From: [Mycobacterium] fortunisiensis | Lineage (GTDB): Bacteria; Actinomycetota; Actinomycetes; Mycobacteriales; Mycobacteriaceae | DNA length: 64,000 nt | Assembly: GCF_019050325.1 (NCBI RefSeq) | Contig: NZ_VOMB01000012.1 | Coordinates: forward strand, 104,976 to 168,975 | Reading direction: 5' to 3' | Shown: in pieces, positions 34,853 through 47,063 of the stretch | Position numbering within the stretch: position 1 is the stretch's first letter | Layout: each line of letters starts with the position of its first letter | Notes under the pieces: generated by a model | What the model saw: the letters and a program-made list of their open reading frames with translations, nothing else | What the model was told of the DNA's origin: nothing | Database searches by the model: none | Made by a program: the position numbers and the translations under genes

Positions 34853-36718
34853 CTAGTGGACTCCGGCCTGCTGCACGGGCTGCTGGTGCGCTGCCTCTGC
34901 CTGCAGGAGATCAGCGATCTTGATCGCCGCTTCGAGCTCCTGCGCTTTGGCGAGGTCGTCGAGCGCCGACGCGGTGCGCCAGTGCGCCACCGGCGCGATC
35001 TCGCCATCGAGGAACTGCTGTCGGCACCGGCCGCGCTGGATCTTGCCGCTGGAGGTGGTCGGGATCGACAGGTGCTCCACCAGCAGCACCGAATTCGGCT
35101 GGATCCCATAGCGTTCGGCGACCGCCGCCCGGATTGTGCCGGCCACGGCGGGCAGGTCGGCCGCCGGATCCCGGTCGCGCGCCAGCTCCTGCACCACCAC
35201 CAGTTGTTCGACCGCGCCAAGACCGGGGGTGATCGCGAAGACCGCACCCCGGCCGGAGGCCAGCGCCGGGTGACAGGCCTGCGCCGTGCGTTCGATGTCG
35301 TTGGGGTAGTAGTTGCCGCCGCGGATGACCACGAGATCCTTACAGCGCCCGGTGACGAACAGCTCGCCTGAGCGCAGGAATCCCAGGTCGCCGGTACGCA
35401 GGAACGCCCCGGCCGAGCCATCGGGCAGAACGGCGGCAAACGTCTCGGTGGTCTCGTCCGGCCGTGCCCAGTAACCCCAGCCCACACTGGGGCCGGCGAT
35501 CCAGATCTCGCCGACCTCGTCGGCGCCACATCGACGATGGGTCACCGGGTCGACGATCGCCACCTCTTGACCGCCCTGGGGTCGGCCGCAGCTCACCAAG
35601 GCGATGGCCGACGGGTGTTCGGGTGCCACGTCGACGACGCGATCATCTTGCAGCCCAAGGCGATTGGTGTGGAGGACGACCGGACGTGCCGAGTCTGACC
35701 CGCCGGACACCAGCAGCGTGGCCTCCGCGAGTCCGTACACCGGGCAGAACACCTCGGGCCGGAAACCGGCGGGCGCGAACGCCTCGGCGAACGCCTGCAG
35801 GGTCGTGGCCTGAACCGGCTCGGCGCCATTCATGGCCGTGGTCAGGCTGGACAGGTCGAGCGCGGCCCGCTGCTCGGGTGTGCTGTTCTCGACGCACAGG
35901 TCGTAGGCGAAGTTCGGTGCGCAGGTGAACGTGGCACGGTGCCGGGAGATGGCCTCCAGCCAGCGCAGCGGGCGCTTGACGAAGGCCGCCGGCGACATCA
36001 GGTGGGTGGTGCAGCCGACGTACAGCATCGACAAGATGGCGCCGATCAACCCCATGTCGTGATGCGACGGCAGCCAGAAAACGCTGGTCGCGGTGTCGTC
36101 ACCGTGCCACACCTGCCGGATCGACTCCATGTTGTGCAGCAGGTTGCGGTGCGTGAGGGCGACGCCCTTGGGGGCGGTCGTGGAGCCGGAGGTGTACTGC
36201 ACCATGGCGATGGCGTCCCGGTCGACCTCGGGGGCGACCCAACTGTGCGCCGCGCCGGTGCCGTCGATCTCGTCGGTGCGGATCCACCGCAGGTCGCGGC
36301 CCTCGCCGAGCTCGTCGATCGCGGACTTGATCTTGTCCTGGGTCTCGGCGGTGGCCAGCGCGAAGCGGGCGTGGGCGTCGGGAACAACCGCCGACAGCCG
36401 CGGGGCCAACCGCTCGTGTACGGGCACCGCGATCACGCCCGCGTACATGCAGCCGAAGAATCCGACGATCGAGTCCAGGCCCGGGCGACACAGCACCAGC
36501 GCGCGTTCGCCGGCCGCACCCTGTTGTTGCAGGGCCGACGCGATGGCCCGGGCCCGCAGGTCCAGTTCCCGATAGGTCAGTTGGGTGCGGTGCTCGTCGT
36601 CGCCGTTGTAGGAGAAGCTGAACGCGACCTTGTCCTGATACGCGTCGGCGCGCCGGCGCAGCAGATCCACCAAAGTGGCTGCGGCGAGCTCCGCGGTCGG
36701 CGCTGTGTCCTGGTGCAT
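34853..36718 (-). CDS. Fatty-acyl-AMP ligase (FadD/FAAL)
   Basis: 621-residue adenylate-forming enzyme activating a fatty acid as acyl-AMP. Motifs: P-loop VQYTSGSTTAPKGVALTH (about 173-190), FAAL signature FWLPSHHDMGLIGAI, MNGAEPVQATTLQAFAEAF, PVYGLAEATLLVSGG, and hinge/late motif FLRTGDLGFLRSGELFVTGR with RGGNYYPNDIERT. The order and the FAAL-type WLPxHHDMG mark it as an acyl-AMP ligase feeding an acyl carrier or PKS rather than a CoA ligase. No PKS, ACP or exporter gene is adjacent, so its partner is elsewhere. C-terminal 30 residues are Ala/Gln-rich and non-conserved in appearance. ATG follows GGATGAGG. Divergent from tmk by 165 bases. Confidence 0.87.
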   Translation of the reverse strand: MHQDTAPTAELAAATLVDLLRRRADAYQDKVAFSFSYNGDDEHRTQLTYRELDLRARAIASALQQQGAAGERALVLCRPGLDSIVGFFGCMYAGVIAVPVHERLAPRLSAVVPDAHARFALATAETQDKIKSAIDELGEGRDLRWIRTDEIDGTGAAHSWVAPEVDRDAIAMVQYTSGSTTAPKGVALTHRNLLHNMESIRQVWHGDDTATSVFWLPSHHDMGLIGAILSMLYVGCTTHLMSPAAFVKRPLRWLEAISRHRATFTCAPNFAYDLCVENSTPEQRAALDLSSLTTAMNGAEPVQATTLQAFAEAFAPAGFRPEVFCPVYGLAEATLLVSGGSDSARPVVLHTNRLGLQDDRVVDVAPEHPSAIALVSCGRPQGGQEVAIVDPVTHRRCGADEVGEIWIAGPSVGWGYWARPDETTETFAAVLPDGSAGAFLRTGDLGFLRSGELFVTGRCKDLVVIRGGNYYPNDIERTAQACHPALASGRGAVFAITPGLGAVEQLVVVQELARDRDPAADLPAVAGTIRAAVAERYGIQPNSVLLVEHLSIPTTSSGKIQRGRCRQQFLDGEIAPVAHWRTASALDDLAKAQELEAAIKIADLLQAEAAHQQPVQQAGVH

Positions 36719-36883
36719 CCCACTACCTCATCCGTCAACGATCTCGGGCACCGAGCGACGGTACCGGAAGTAAAAATAAGCAGGGTTATGTTTGCCGGAA
36801 CTGCCGGGTCCGCTCGAAACGGCGGCCGGACGTCGCGCCCGGCGACCCGGGCCCCGCGGTTGGCAACCATCTACGCTGCTGCT

Positions 36884-37516
36884 GTGCTCATCGTGATCGA
36901 GGGTGTCGACGGCGCAGGCAAACGAACGTTGACGAACGGCCTGCGGGCGGCGTTCGAAACCGATCGGACGTCCGTCGGCACCCTGGCGTTCCCGCGCTAC
37001 CACCAATCGGTGCCCGCCGATCTGGCCGCCGAAGCGCTGCACGGCGCGCACGGCGACCTGGCCGACTCGGTCTACGCGATGGCCGCCTTGTTCGCACTGG
37101 ACCGGGCCGGGGCGCGCGAGGAGATCGAGCACCTGCAGGGCGCCTACGACGTCGTCATCCTCGATCGCTACGTCGCCTCCAACGCCGCCTACAGCGCGGC
37201 CCGGTTGCACCAGGGTGCCGACGGAGCTGCGGTGGCCTGGGTGCGCGAGCTCGAATACGACCGGCTCAAACTTCCCCGCCCGGATTGGCAGATCCTGCTC
37301 GACGTCCCGACCGAACTGGCCGCCCGGCGGGCCGAGCACCGGGCCAACACCGAGGCCGATCGCGCCAAGGATGCCTATGAGCGTGACGGTGGGCTGCAAC
37401 AGCGCACTGGCGCGGTCTACGCGGCACTGGCGGCCGCCGACTGGTGTGGCCGGTGGGCCATCGCGGGCCCCGATGTGGACCCCAGCGCCTTGGCCGGACG
37501 CCTCAACAGCACATAA
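36884..37516 (+). CDS. tmk: Thymidylate kinase (Tmk)
   Basis: 210-residue dTMP kinase. P-loop IEGVDGAGKRTL at residues 5-16, the DR(Y) motif VVILDRYVASNAAYSA with the Asp-Arg pair, and the LID region RRAEHRANTEADRAKDAYERD. GTG at 36884 begins the protein with MLIVIEGVDG as in other mycobacterial Tmks; the longer open frame upstream runs antisense to the acyl-AMP ligase and is spurious. 52 bases before mtrA on the same strand. Confidence 0.94.
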   Translation: MLIVIEGVDGAGKRTLTNGLRAAFETDRTSVGTLAFPRYHQSVPADLAAEALHGAHGDLADSVYAMAALFALDRAGAREEIEHLQGAYDVVILDRYVASNAAYSAARLHQGADGAAVAWVRELEYDRLKLPRPDWQILLDVPTELAARRAEHRANTEADRAKDAYERDGGLQQRTGAVYAALAAADWCGRWAIAGPDVDPSALAGRLNST

Positions 37517-37568
37517 AGCGGAGAAACCCGCGTGTGGTAGCCCGGTTTTATCGCGATCGGGTGACACC

Positions 37569-38255
37569 ATGGACACCATGAGGCAAAGGATCCTTGTCGT
37601 CGACGACGACCCATCGCTGGCCGAGATGCTCACCATCGTGTTGCGTGGCGAGGGATTCGACACCGCGGTCATCGGCGATGGCAGCCAGGCGCTCACCGCC
37701 GTCCGGGAATTACGGCCCGATCTGGTCTTGCTCGACCTGATGCTGCCCGGTATGAACGGGATCGACGTGTGCCGGGTGCTGCGCGCCGATTCCGGCGTGC
37801 CGATCGTCATGCTGACCGCCAAGACCGACACCGTCGACGTGGTGCTGGGCCTGGAATCCGGAGCCGACGACTACGTGATGAAGCCCTTCAAACCCAAGGA
37901 GCTGGTGGCCCGGGTGCGGGCGCGGCTGCGCCGCAACGAGGACGAGCCCGCCGAGCTGCTGTCGATCAACGATGTGGAGATCGACGTGCCGGCTCACAAG
38001 GTGACCCGTCAGGGTGAACAGATTTCGCTGACACCGCTGGAGTTCGACCTGCTGGTGGCGCTGGCACGCAAACCACGGCAGGTGTTTACTCGTGATGTGC
38101 TGCTCGAACAGGTGTGGGGATATCGCCACCCCGCCGACACCCGTTTGGTGAACGTGCATGTCCAGCGGTTGCGGGCCAAGGTCGAGAAGGACCCGGAGAA
38201 CCCGCAGGTGGTGTTGACCGTTCGAGGAGTGGGATACAAGGCCGGACCGCCGTGA
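37569..38255 (+). CDS. mtrA: Response regulator MtrA
   Basis: 228-residue OmpR/PhoB-family response regulator, essential in mycobacteria, controlling oriC/dnaA, ripA and cell-wall hydrolases with MtrB. Receiver domain: acidic pocket VVDDDPS (Asp12-14), phosphoacceptor Asp56 in VLLDLMLPG, Lys in [13 protein letters not shown]-terminal winged helix with [16 protein letters not shown] and [13 protein letters not shown] recognition helix region. Length and sequence are essentially identical to M. tuberculosis MtrA. Confidence 0.97.
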   Translation: MDTMRQRILVVDDDPSLAEMLTIVLRGEGFDTAVIGDGSQALTAVRELRPDLVLLDLMLPGMNGIDVCRVLRADSGVPIVMLTAKTDTVDVVLGLESGADDYVMKPFKPKELVARVRARLRRNEDEPAELLSINDVEIDVPAHKVTRQGEQISLTPLEFDLLVALARKPRQVFTRDVLLEQVWGYRHPADTRLVNVHVQRLRAKVEKDPENPQVVLTVRGVGYKAGPP

Positions 38256-38319
38256 TCGGACGGCTCGCCGTCGCCGTGATCAGATGGCACGCCGTCGCCG
38301 TGATCAGATGGCACCCCGC
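38248..38319. repeat. Three tandem 24-bp repeats at the mtrA-mtrB junction
   Basis: Units begin at 38248, 38272 and 38296, each starting CGCCGTGATC and continuing with a close copy of rGAyGGCwCgCCGt; copies 2 and 3 are almost identical. The array begins in the last codons of mtrA and fills most of the 76 bases before the mtrB start, offering several GTGATC start-like sites. Not in frame with mtrB. Confidence 0.85.
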
Positions 38320-38331
38320 TCGGCGGTGGCC

Positions 38332-39999
38332 GTGATCTTCGGCTCTCGACGACGCATCCGTGGGCGTTGGGGCGGTTCCGGCCCGGTGTTGCGCGGATTG
38401 GGGACGCTCGGCAGGGCCCTGAGTCTGGTGTGGCGGCGCTCGTTGCAGTTGCGGGTCGTCACCCTGACGCTGGGGCTCTCGCTCGCCGTCCTCCTGGTTC
38501 TCGGCTTCGTGCTGACCAGCCAGATCACCGACCGGATTCTTGAGGTCAAGGTCAAGGCGGCCACCGAGGAGGTCGAGCGGGCCCGCATCACGGTCGGCGG
38601 CATCGTCGGAGGTGAGGAGAGCCGGTCGCTCGACAGCAGCCTGCAGCTGGCCCGCAACACCCTGATCGACCGCAAGGCCGACGCCCGGGCCGACGTGGCC
38701 GGGGCGTTCGATGCGGTGCTCATCGTCCCCGGTGACGGGCCACGTGAGGCGGCAGCGGCCGGGCCGGTGCAGCAGGTGCCCAACGCGCTGCGTGACTTCG
38801 TCAAGGCCGGCCAGGTCAGCTACCAGTACGCCACGGTCGCCACCGACGGATTCTCCGGCCCGGCGTTGATCGTCGGCAGTCCGACGTCCTCGTCTGTGCC
38901 CAATCTTGAGCTGTACCTGATCTTTCCGCTGAACAACGAGGAAAGCACCATCGCGCTGGTGCGCGGCACCATGGCGACCGGTGGCGTGGTGTTGCTGGGA
39001 TTGCTCGCGGCGATCGCCCTGGTGGTGGCCCGTCAGATCGTCCAGCCGGTGCGCTCGGCCTCCCGGATCGCCGAGCGGTTCGCCGAGGGGCACCTGACCG
39101 AGCGGATGCCGGTACGCGGCGAGGACGACATGGCCCGGCTCGCGGTGTCGTTCAACGACATGGCCGAGAGTCTGTCGCGGCAGATCCAGCAGCTCGAGGA
39201 GTTCGGAAACCTGCAGCGCCGCTTCACCTCTGACGTCAGCCACGAGCTGCGCACCCCGTTGACCACGGTGCGTATGGCCGCCGACCTGATCCACGACCAC
39301 AGCGAGGATCTGGACCCCGCCCTGCGCCGGTCCACCGAGCTGATGGTCAACGAACTCGACCGCTTCGAAACCCTGCTGGCCGATTTGCTGGAGATCTCCC
39401 GACACGACGCCGGTGTGGCCGAGTTGTCGGTGGAGTCGGTGGATCTGCGGTCGACGGTGCAGAGCGCGCTGGACAACGTCGGGCATCTGGCCGCCGATGC
39501 CGAAGTGGAACTCGACGTCAACATGCCTGCGGCCGAGGTGATCGCCGAGGTCGATCCGCGTCGGGTGGAACGCATCCTGCGCAACCTGATCGCCAACGCC
39601 ATCGACCATGCCGAACGCAAACCGGTGCGTATCCGGATGGCCGCCGACGAAGACACCGTCGCCGTCACCGTGCGCGATTTCGGTGTCGGACTGCGCCCCG
39701 GCGAGGAGAAGTTGGTGTTCAGCCGGTTCTGGCGGTCGGACCCGTCGCGGGTGCGCCGATCCGGCGGCACCGGCCTGGGCCTGGCCATCAGCATCGAGGA
39801 CGCGCGTCTGCACCAGGGCCGGTTGGAGGCCTGGGGCGAGCCGGGCAAGGGCGCCTGTTTCCGGTTGACGCTTCCGCTGGTGCGTGGTCATAAGGTGACG
39901 ACGAGCCCGCTGCCTCTCAAGCCGGCAGTGAAACCCGCTGCGCCGCAGCAAGGTACCCGGCGGCGGTCCAACCGGGAGCCGGCGGAGGAGAACGCGTGA
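38332..39999 (+). CDS. mtrB: Sensor histidine kinase MtrB
   Basis: 555-residue membrane histidine kinase, partner of MtrA, septum-located in mycobacteria. TM1 at about 38-60 ([20 protein letters not shown]), an extracytoplasmic domain to about 200, TM2 at about 205-228 ([18 protein letters not shown]), then HAMP ([20 protein letters not shown]). H-box [16 protein letters not shown] has the phosphoacceptor His304; N, G1 and G2 boxes read [24 protein letters not shown] and [13 protein letters not shown] at 38332 starts the protein [12 protein letters not shown] as in relatives; longer starts would read through the upstream repeat array. Stop overlaps lpqB (GTGA). Confidence 0.95.
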   Translation: MIFGSRRRIRGRWGGSGPVLRGLGTLGRALSLVWRRSLQLRVVTLTLGLSLAVLLVLGFVLTSQITDRILEVKVKAATEEVERARITVGGIVGGEESRSLDSSLQLARNTLIDRKADARADVAGAFDAVLIVPGDGPREAAAAGPVQQVPNALRDFVKAGQVSYQYATVATDGFSGPALIVGSPTSSSVPNLELYLIFPLNNEESTIALVRGTMATGGVVLLGLLAAIALVVARQIVQPVRSASRIAERFAEGHLTERMPVRGEDDMARLAVSFNDMAESLSRQIQQLEEFGNLQRRFTSDVSHELRTPLTTVRMAADLIHDHSEDLDPALRRSTELMVNELDRFETLLADLLEISRHDAGVAELSVESVDLRSTVQSALDNVGHLAADAEVELDVNMPAAEVIAEVDPRRVERILRNLIANAIDHAERKPVRIRMAADEDTVAVTVRDFGVGLRPGEEKLVFSRFWRSDPSRVRRSGGTGLGLAISIEDARLHQGRLEAWGEPGKGACFRLTLPLVRGHKVTTSPLPLKPAVKPAAPQQGTRRRSNREPAEENA

Positions 40000-41753
40000 A
40001 GCGCCTGCTGACGGTGGTGTTCGTGGGTCTGCTGATCGTGGTGTCCGGATGCGCCGGAATTCCGAATTCCTCGTCGCCGCAAGCGATCGGCACGGTAGAG
40101 CGGCCGGCGCCACCGAACCTGCCCAAGCCGGCGCCCGGCATGGACCCGGACGTGTTGCTGCGGGAATTCCTCAAGGCCACAGCCGATCCCGCGAACCGGC
40201 ACCTGGCCGCCCGGCAGTTCCTCACCGAGTCGGCGTCGAGTTCGTGGGACGACGCCGGTAGCGCACTGCTGATCGACCGGGTGGTGTTCGTCGAAACCCG
40301 TGGTTCCGACCGGGTTTCGGTGACCATGCAGGCAGACATCCTCGGTTCGTTGTCCGACATCGGGGTGTTCGAGACGGGGGAGGGCGCGCTGCCCGATCCG
40401 GGCCCCATCGAGCTCGTCCAGACCCCGGCCGGCTGGCGCATCGACAAGCTGCCCAACGGGGTCTTCCTCGACTGGCAACAGTTTCAGGCCACCTACAAGC
40501 GCAACACCCTGTACTTCGTCGACCCGACGGGGACCACGGTGGTGCCCGATCCGCGCTATGTCGCGGTCTCCGATCCCGATCAGTTGGCCACCGAACTGAT
40601 CTCCAAACTCGTGGCCGGGCCGCGCCCGGAACTGGCCAGGACGGTGCGCAACCTGCTCGACGCTCCGCTGCGGTTGAGCGGGCCGGTCACCCGCGCCGAC
40701 GGTGGCAAGACCGGGGTGGGCCGCGGCTACGGCGGCGCTCGCATCGACCTGGAGAACCTCTCGACGACCGATCCGCACAGCCGACAACTCCTTGCGGCAC
40801 AGATCATCTGGACCCTGTCCCGGGCCGGGATCGGTGGCCCCTACGTGATCAACGCCGACGGCGCGCCACTGGATGACCGATTCGCCGACGGCTGGGAAAC
40901 CTCCGACGTCGCGGCGGCCGATCCGGGCGCGGTGCCCGGTGCGGCGGCCGGTCTGCACGCGCTGGTGGGTGGCTCGCTGGTGGGCGTGGACGGACAGCGC
41001 ACCACCAGGGTGCCCGGCGCTTTCGGCTCGGCGCCGCACCAGATGTCGGCGGCGATATCGCGCAATGGTCAGGACGCGGCCTCGGTCGTGGTGCTGCCGG
41101 ACGCGCCGGAGGCCACCGCTGCCTCGCTGTGGATGGGCCCGCTGGGCGGACCCACCGCCATGGCCATCGAGGGCCGCACCCTGAGCCGGCCCAGTTGGTC
41201 GTTGGATGCCGCGGTGTGGGTGGTGGTCGACAACGTCAACGTGGTGCGCGCCATCCGCGACGCCTCGGGTGTGCCGGCCCGCATCCCGGTGGACACCGCC
41301 GCGGTGATCAGCCGGTTCCCGGGCCCGATCACCGAGCTGCAACTGTCCCGCGACGGCACCCGCGCCGCCATGGTGATCGGTGGGCAGGTGATCCTGGCCG
41401 GGGTCGAGCGGACTCCCGAGGGCCAGTTCCTGCTCACCTATCCGCGGCGCCTCGGGTTCGGTCTGGGCAACTCCGTGGTCTCGCTGTCCTGGCGTACCGG
41501 CGACGACATCGTGGTCAGCCGGACCGATCCCGACCATCCGGTGTCCTACGTCAACCTGGACGGGGTGAACTCGGACGGCCCCAGCCGCAATCTCGTGGGC
41601 CCGGTGGGGACGGTGGCGGCCAATCCGTCGACAGTCTATGTCGCCGATCAACGTGGGGTGCTGCAGCTGTCGGCCTCGGCCGACGAGAACACCGGGTGGG
41701 TCGAGGTGCGTCCGCTGATGGTGCCGGGCTCGCTTCCGGTGCTGCCCGGCTGA
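39996..41753 (+). CDS. lpqB: Lipoprotein LpqB (MtrAB accessory)
   Basis: 585-residue lipoprotein that interacts with the MtrB sensor domain and tunes the MtrAB system. Signal peptide with lipobox VVSGC, lipidated Cys19; GerMN-like domain at about 200-310 ([18 protein letters not shown]), and a C-terminal LpqB beta-propeller ([35 protein letters not shown]). GTG start overlaps the mtrB stop by four bases, so the mtrA-mtrB-lpqB operon is intact. Confidence 0.95.
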   Translation: MKRLLTVVFVGLLIVVSGCAGIPNSSSPQAIGTVERPAPPNLPKPAPGMDPDVLLREFLKATADPANRHLAARQFLTESASSSWDDAGSALLIDRVVFVETRGSDRVSVTMQADILGSLSDIGVFETGEGALPDPGPIELVQTPAGWRIDKLPNGVFLDWQQFQATYKRNTLYFVDPTGTTVVPDPRYVAVSDPDQLATELISKLVAGPRPELARTVRNLLDAPLRLSGPVTRADGGKTGVGRGYGGARIDLENLSTTDPHSRQLLAAQIIWTLSRAGIGGPYVINADGAPLDDRFADGWETSDVAAADPGAVPGAAAGLHALVGGSLVGVDGQRTTRVPGAFGSAPHQMSAAISRNGQDAASVVVLPDAPEATAASLWMGPLGGPTAMAIEGRTLSRPSWSLDAAVWVVVDNVNVVRAIRDASGVPARIPVDTAAVISRFPGPITELQLSRDGTRAAMVIGGQVILAGVERTPEGQFLLTYPRRLGFGLGNSVVSLSWRTGDDIVVSRTDPDHPVSYVNLDGVNSDGPSRNLVGPVGTVAANPSTVYVADQRGVLQLSASADENTGWVEVRPLMVPGSLPVLPG

Positions 41754-41795
41754 CGCGCGCCGGCGCATGTCACCCCGCACGCGCAGACTGCCGGC

Positions 41796-42425
41796 ATGCT
41801 CGACCTCATCCTGCCGTTGCAGTGCGGTGGCTGCGGCGCCCCGTCGACCCGGTGGTGTGCCTCGTGTGCGGCACAGCTGCGGGTGGCCGACGATCAGCCG
41901 CATCTGTTCACTCCGCGCACCGATCCGGGAGTTCCGGTGTTCGCGCTGGGGCGCCACGCCGGGGTCCGTCGGCAGGCCATCGTCGCGGCCAAGGAACGCG
42001 GCCGCGCCGACCTGATCGCCCCGCTGGCCGACGCGCTGCGGGCCGGCCTGCATCATCTGCTGGTCTGGGGGATGGTCGGCACACCCGTGACGCTGGTGCC
42101 GGCACCGACCCGCCGGATCGCCGCCCGCCGTCGCGGCGGTGACCCGGTGCGTCGGCTGGCGACGCTGGCCGCGGACGGTCTGCCCGGCGTGAGTGTGGCG
42201 ACGGTGCTGCGGTTGCGGCCGTGGGTGCGTGACTCGGTGGGCCTCTCAAGTACCGCGCGGCAACGCAACATCGCCGGGCGGGTGCGGCTGGTCGGCGGTG
42301 TGGCAGGCGAAGTGGTCCTGGTCGACGACATCGTCACCACCGGGGCCACCGCCGCCGAATCGGTCCGGATGCTGACCGAGGCCGGGGCGCAGGTGTCCGC
42401 GGTGCTGGCGATTGCGCATGCGTGA
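41796..42425 (+). CDS. ComF-like phosphoribosyltransferase (Rv3242c-like)
   Basis: 209-residue ComF/GntX-type protein. N-terminal zinc ribbon LQCGGCGAPSTRWCASCAAQL (CxxC...CxxC, given in part), then a type I PRT domain with the PRPP loop VVLVDDIVTTGATAAES. Relatives bind PRPP-like ligands and, in competent bacteria, aid DNA uptake; role in mycobacteria is unknown. ATG 41796 lies 42 bases past lpqB on the same strand. Confidence 0.87.
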   Translation: MLDLILPLQCGGCGAPSTRWCASCAAQLRVADDQPHLFTPRTDPGVPVFALGRHAGVRRQAIVAAKERGRADLIAPLADALRAGLHHLLVWGMVGTPVTLVPAPTRRIAARRRGGDPVRRLATLAADGLPGVSVATVLRLRPWVRDSVGLSSTARQRNIAGRVRLVGGVAGEVVLVDDIVTTGATAAESVRMLTEAGAQVSAVLAIAHA

Positions 42426-42717
42426 CGGGCACACGTGTCGCTGTGGTCAAACCGACATGAAGAACTGAAAACACGTCCGCGAATTCGGTGGCACGAGTGG
42501 GTGAACACGGACTACCGTCGGCAGCAACGACCCGTGAATGACTCACGGCAGCGCTCACGAATACGAGCGCCACTTCACCGCATAACGGTAGGAGGTGAGT
42601 ATCCGACACCTTGCGCCGATGGGTGGAGCAAACTTTCGCAGCCCCATCGTCGCGATTCCTTGAAGTAGTCCGGCACGCGCACCGCGTGTGACAACTGAGA
42701 GAAACGAGTTGCCGAGT
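42426..42717 (+). other. 292-base leader region upstream of hpf
   Basis: No clear gene. It contains an isolated AGGAGG at 42590-42595 and a 22-codon open frame from GTG 42595 to TGA 42663 whose start overlaps the Shine-Dalgarno motif, so its translation is doubtful. Probably the promoter and long leader of hpf, a stress-regulated gene in mycobacteria. Confidence 0.4.
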
Positions 42718-43401
42718 ATGTCAACCCATTCCCCGGATTCAAGCGCCACCATGGTGGTGGACCCCGACGAGCAGGTCACTGACACCACCCCGGAGCCAAA
42801 CGCAGAGGTTGTGGTGAAGGGTCGCAACGTCGAAGTTCCCGATCACTTCCGCATCTACGTCTCGGAAAAGTTGTCCCGTCTGGAGCGGTTCGACCGCACC
42901 ATCTACCTGTTCGACGTCGAACTGGACCACGAACGCAACCGCCGTCAGCGCAAAAACTGCCAGCACGTGGAGATCACCGCCAGGGGCCGCGGCCCGGTGG
43001 TACGTGGCGAGGCCTGCGCCGACAGCTTCTACGCCGCCCTGGAGTCGGCGGCTGGCAAACTCGAGGCCCGGCTGCGCAAGAGCAAGGACCGGCGCAAGAT
43101 CCACTACGGCGACAAGACGCCGGTCTCGCTGGCCGAGGCAACCGCCCAGGAGACGCTGTTCGAGAACCAGCCGACGGCGACGGCCGATTCCGGTCTGGCC
43201 GACGGCCTCGATGACCATGAGCCCGGCCGGATCGTGCGGATCAAGGAACACCCGGCCAAGCCGATGACGGTGGACGACGCCCTCTACGAGATGGAGCTGG
43301 TCGGCCACGATTTCTTCCTGTTCCACGACAAGGAGAGCGACCGGCCGTCGGTGGTCTACCGGCGCCACGCCTACGACTACGGGTTGATCCGTCTGGCCTG
43401 A
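42718..43401 (+). CDS. hpf: Long-form ribosome hibernation promoting factor (HPF)
   Basis: 227-residue long HPF that binds the 30S decoding channel and dimerises or silences ribosomes during stasis. N-terminal S30AE domain (about 35-135): VVVKGRNVEVPDHFRIYV, YLFDVELDHERNRRQRKNC, RGEACADSFYAALE, KLEARLRKSKDRRK. C-terminal dimerisation domain (about 170-227): RIVRIKEHPAKPMTVDDAL, HDFFLFHDKES, VVYRRHAYDYGLI. ATG at 42718 preferred over a GTG ten codons upstream that lacks a ribosome site. Followed by an intrinsic terminator. Confidence 0.93.
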   Translation: MSTHSPDSSATMVVDPDEQVTDTTPEPNAEVVVKGRNVEVPDHFRIYVSEKLSRLERFDRTIYLFDVELDHERNRRQRKNCQHVEITARGRGPVVRGEACADSFYAALESAAGKLEARLRKSKDRRKIHYGDKTPVSLAEATAQETLFENQPTATADSGLADGLDDHEPGRIVRIKEHPAKPMTVDDALYEMELVGHDFFLFHDKESDRPSVVYRRHAYDYGLIRLA

Positions 43402-43420
43402 CCGGCGGCCGACGCGAATC

Positions 43421-43450
43421 CGCACCCCGGAGCGATCCGGGGTGCGTTTT
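43421..43450 (+). terminator. Intrinsic terminator between hpf and secA1
   Basis: Perfect 11-bp stem CGCACCCCGGA (43421-43431)/TCCGGGGTGCG (43436-43446) with a GCGA tetraloop and TTTT immediately after. A textbook rho-independent terminator 19 bases past the hpf stop; the T tract is unusual for mycobacteria. Confidence 0.9.
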
Positions 43451-43584
43451 CGGTTCACGCGGCGCCTACCGCGCCGAGTACGGGTGAGTATGACCAGCGA
43501 CTTCGGCCGGTCACCTACGATGGAGCCCAACAAGCCCGTGCGATCCCGCCCACGGGATCCGTCGAACCCACAGGGGAAATTAGC

Positions 43585-46430
<2,846 letters not shown>

Positions 46431-46434
<4 letters not shown>

Positions 46435-46949
46435 CCCACTTGCAGCGCGGTGAACTGCCAACGGCCACTGCGTAATTCGATACGCGCGGCGATGGCACGC
46501 ACCCGCACGCCACAGGTGTAGGTGGCGAACACCTCGGCCGCTTCCGACTGGGCAGCCCGACGTAGCCCCACCCGGCGCAGCCGGGTGGGGGTGGGCTGGC
46601 GGTGCGCCGTGGCGGCGGAGACCACCGCGTCGAGCAGCAAGTGGCTCATCAACGGCTTGAGCTGTGCCGGTGGCCGGCGGCGGTCGACGACCTCGAGCAC
46701 ACGACGCAACGCCACGTCGGCGAACTGCGCGGCGCCGGCCGGTAACTCCGGATCCGGCACCTGCCCGGCCGGTCGCGACCGGTGCGGGGTGGGCCGGTGC
46801 AGCACCGTCGGGGCCGGACAGGTTGGGCCTGCGGGCAATTCGGCAGCCGACGGCGCGGCAATGGCCCCGAGCGTGACGGCGGGCGGCTCACAGTCGATGA
46901 CCGGGGCGGTCAGCGGCAGCAGCGTCGGGATGGTTTCCGGTGTGGGCAC
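46431..46949 (-). CDS. Rv3235-family protein
   Basis: 172-residue protein of unknown function resembling mycobacterial Rv3235 and actinobacterial DUF6459 proteins. The first ~65 residues are Pro/Ala-rich; the conserved part is [37 protein letters not shown], then a small beta region [23 protein letters not shown] at 46947-46949 chosen because it restores the usual size; a far longer frame on this strand runs antisense to the ABC transporter and is spurious. Overlaps the secA1 stop by four bases (convergent); divergent from the ABC exporter gene. Confidence 0.77.
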
Positions 46950-47063
46950 GACAACTCCAGCAGTGAACGACGACAGGACGGATCCGCTGGAGAGGTGCAG
47001 ACCTGTCGATGATCGCACGGATTCGCCGCCCTCGGCCGCACCAATCGCGGTTAGCGTGACCAG

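Noticed and set aside
38252..38335. Possible mtrB start at the GTG overlapping the mtrA stop
   Set aside because: That GTG is out of frame with mtrB and reads through the repeats to a stop at 38335; the MtrB start consistent with relatives is GTG 38332.
38086..42056. Long minus-strand frames opposite mtrB and lpqB (675 and 722 codons)
   Set aside because: Antisense to well-conserved MtrB and LpqB; compositions rich in Arg, His, Gly and Gln typical of GC-driven shadows.
42595..42663. 22-codon open frame upstream of hpf next to AGGAGG
   Set aside because: Its GTG overlaps the Shine-Dalgarno sequence, so ribosomes could not start there in the normal way; no sign of an attenuator. Kept only as a note in the leader entry.
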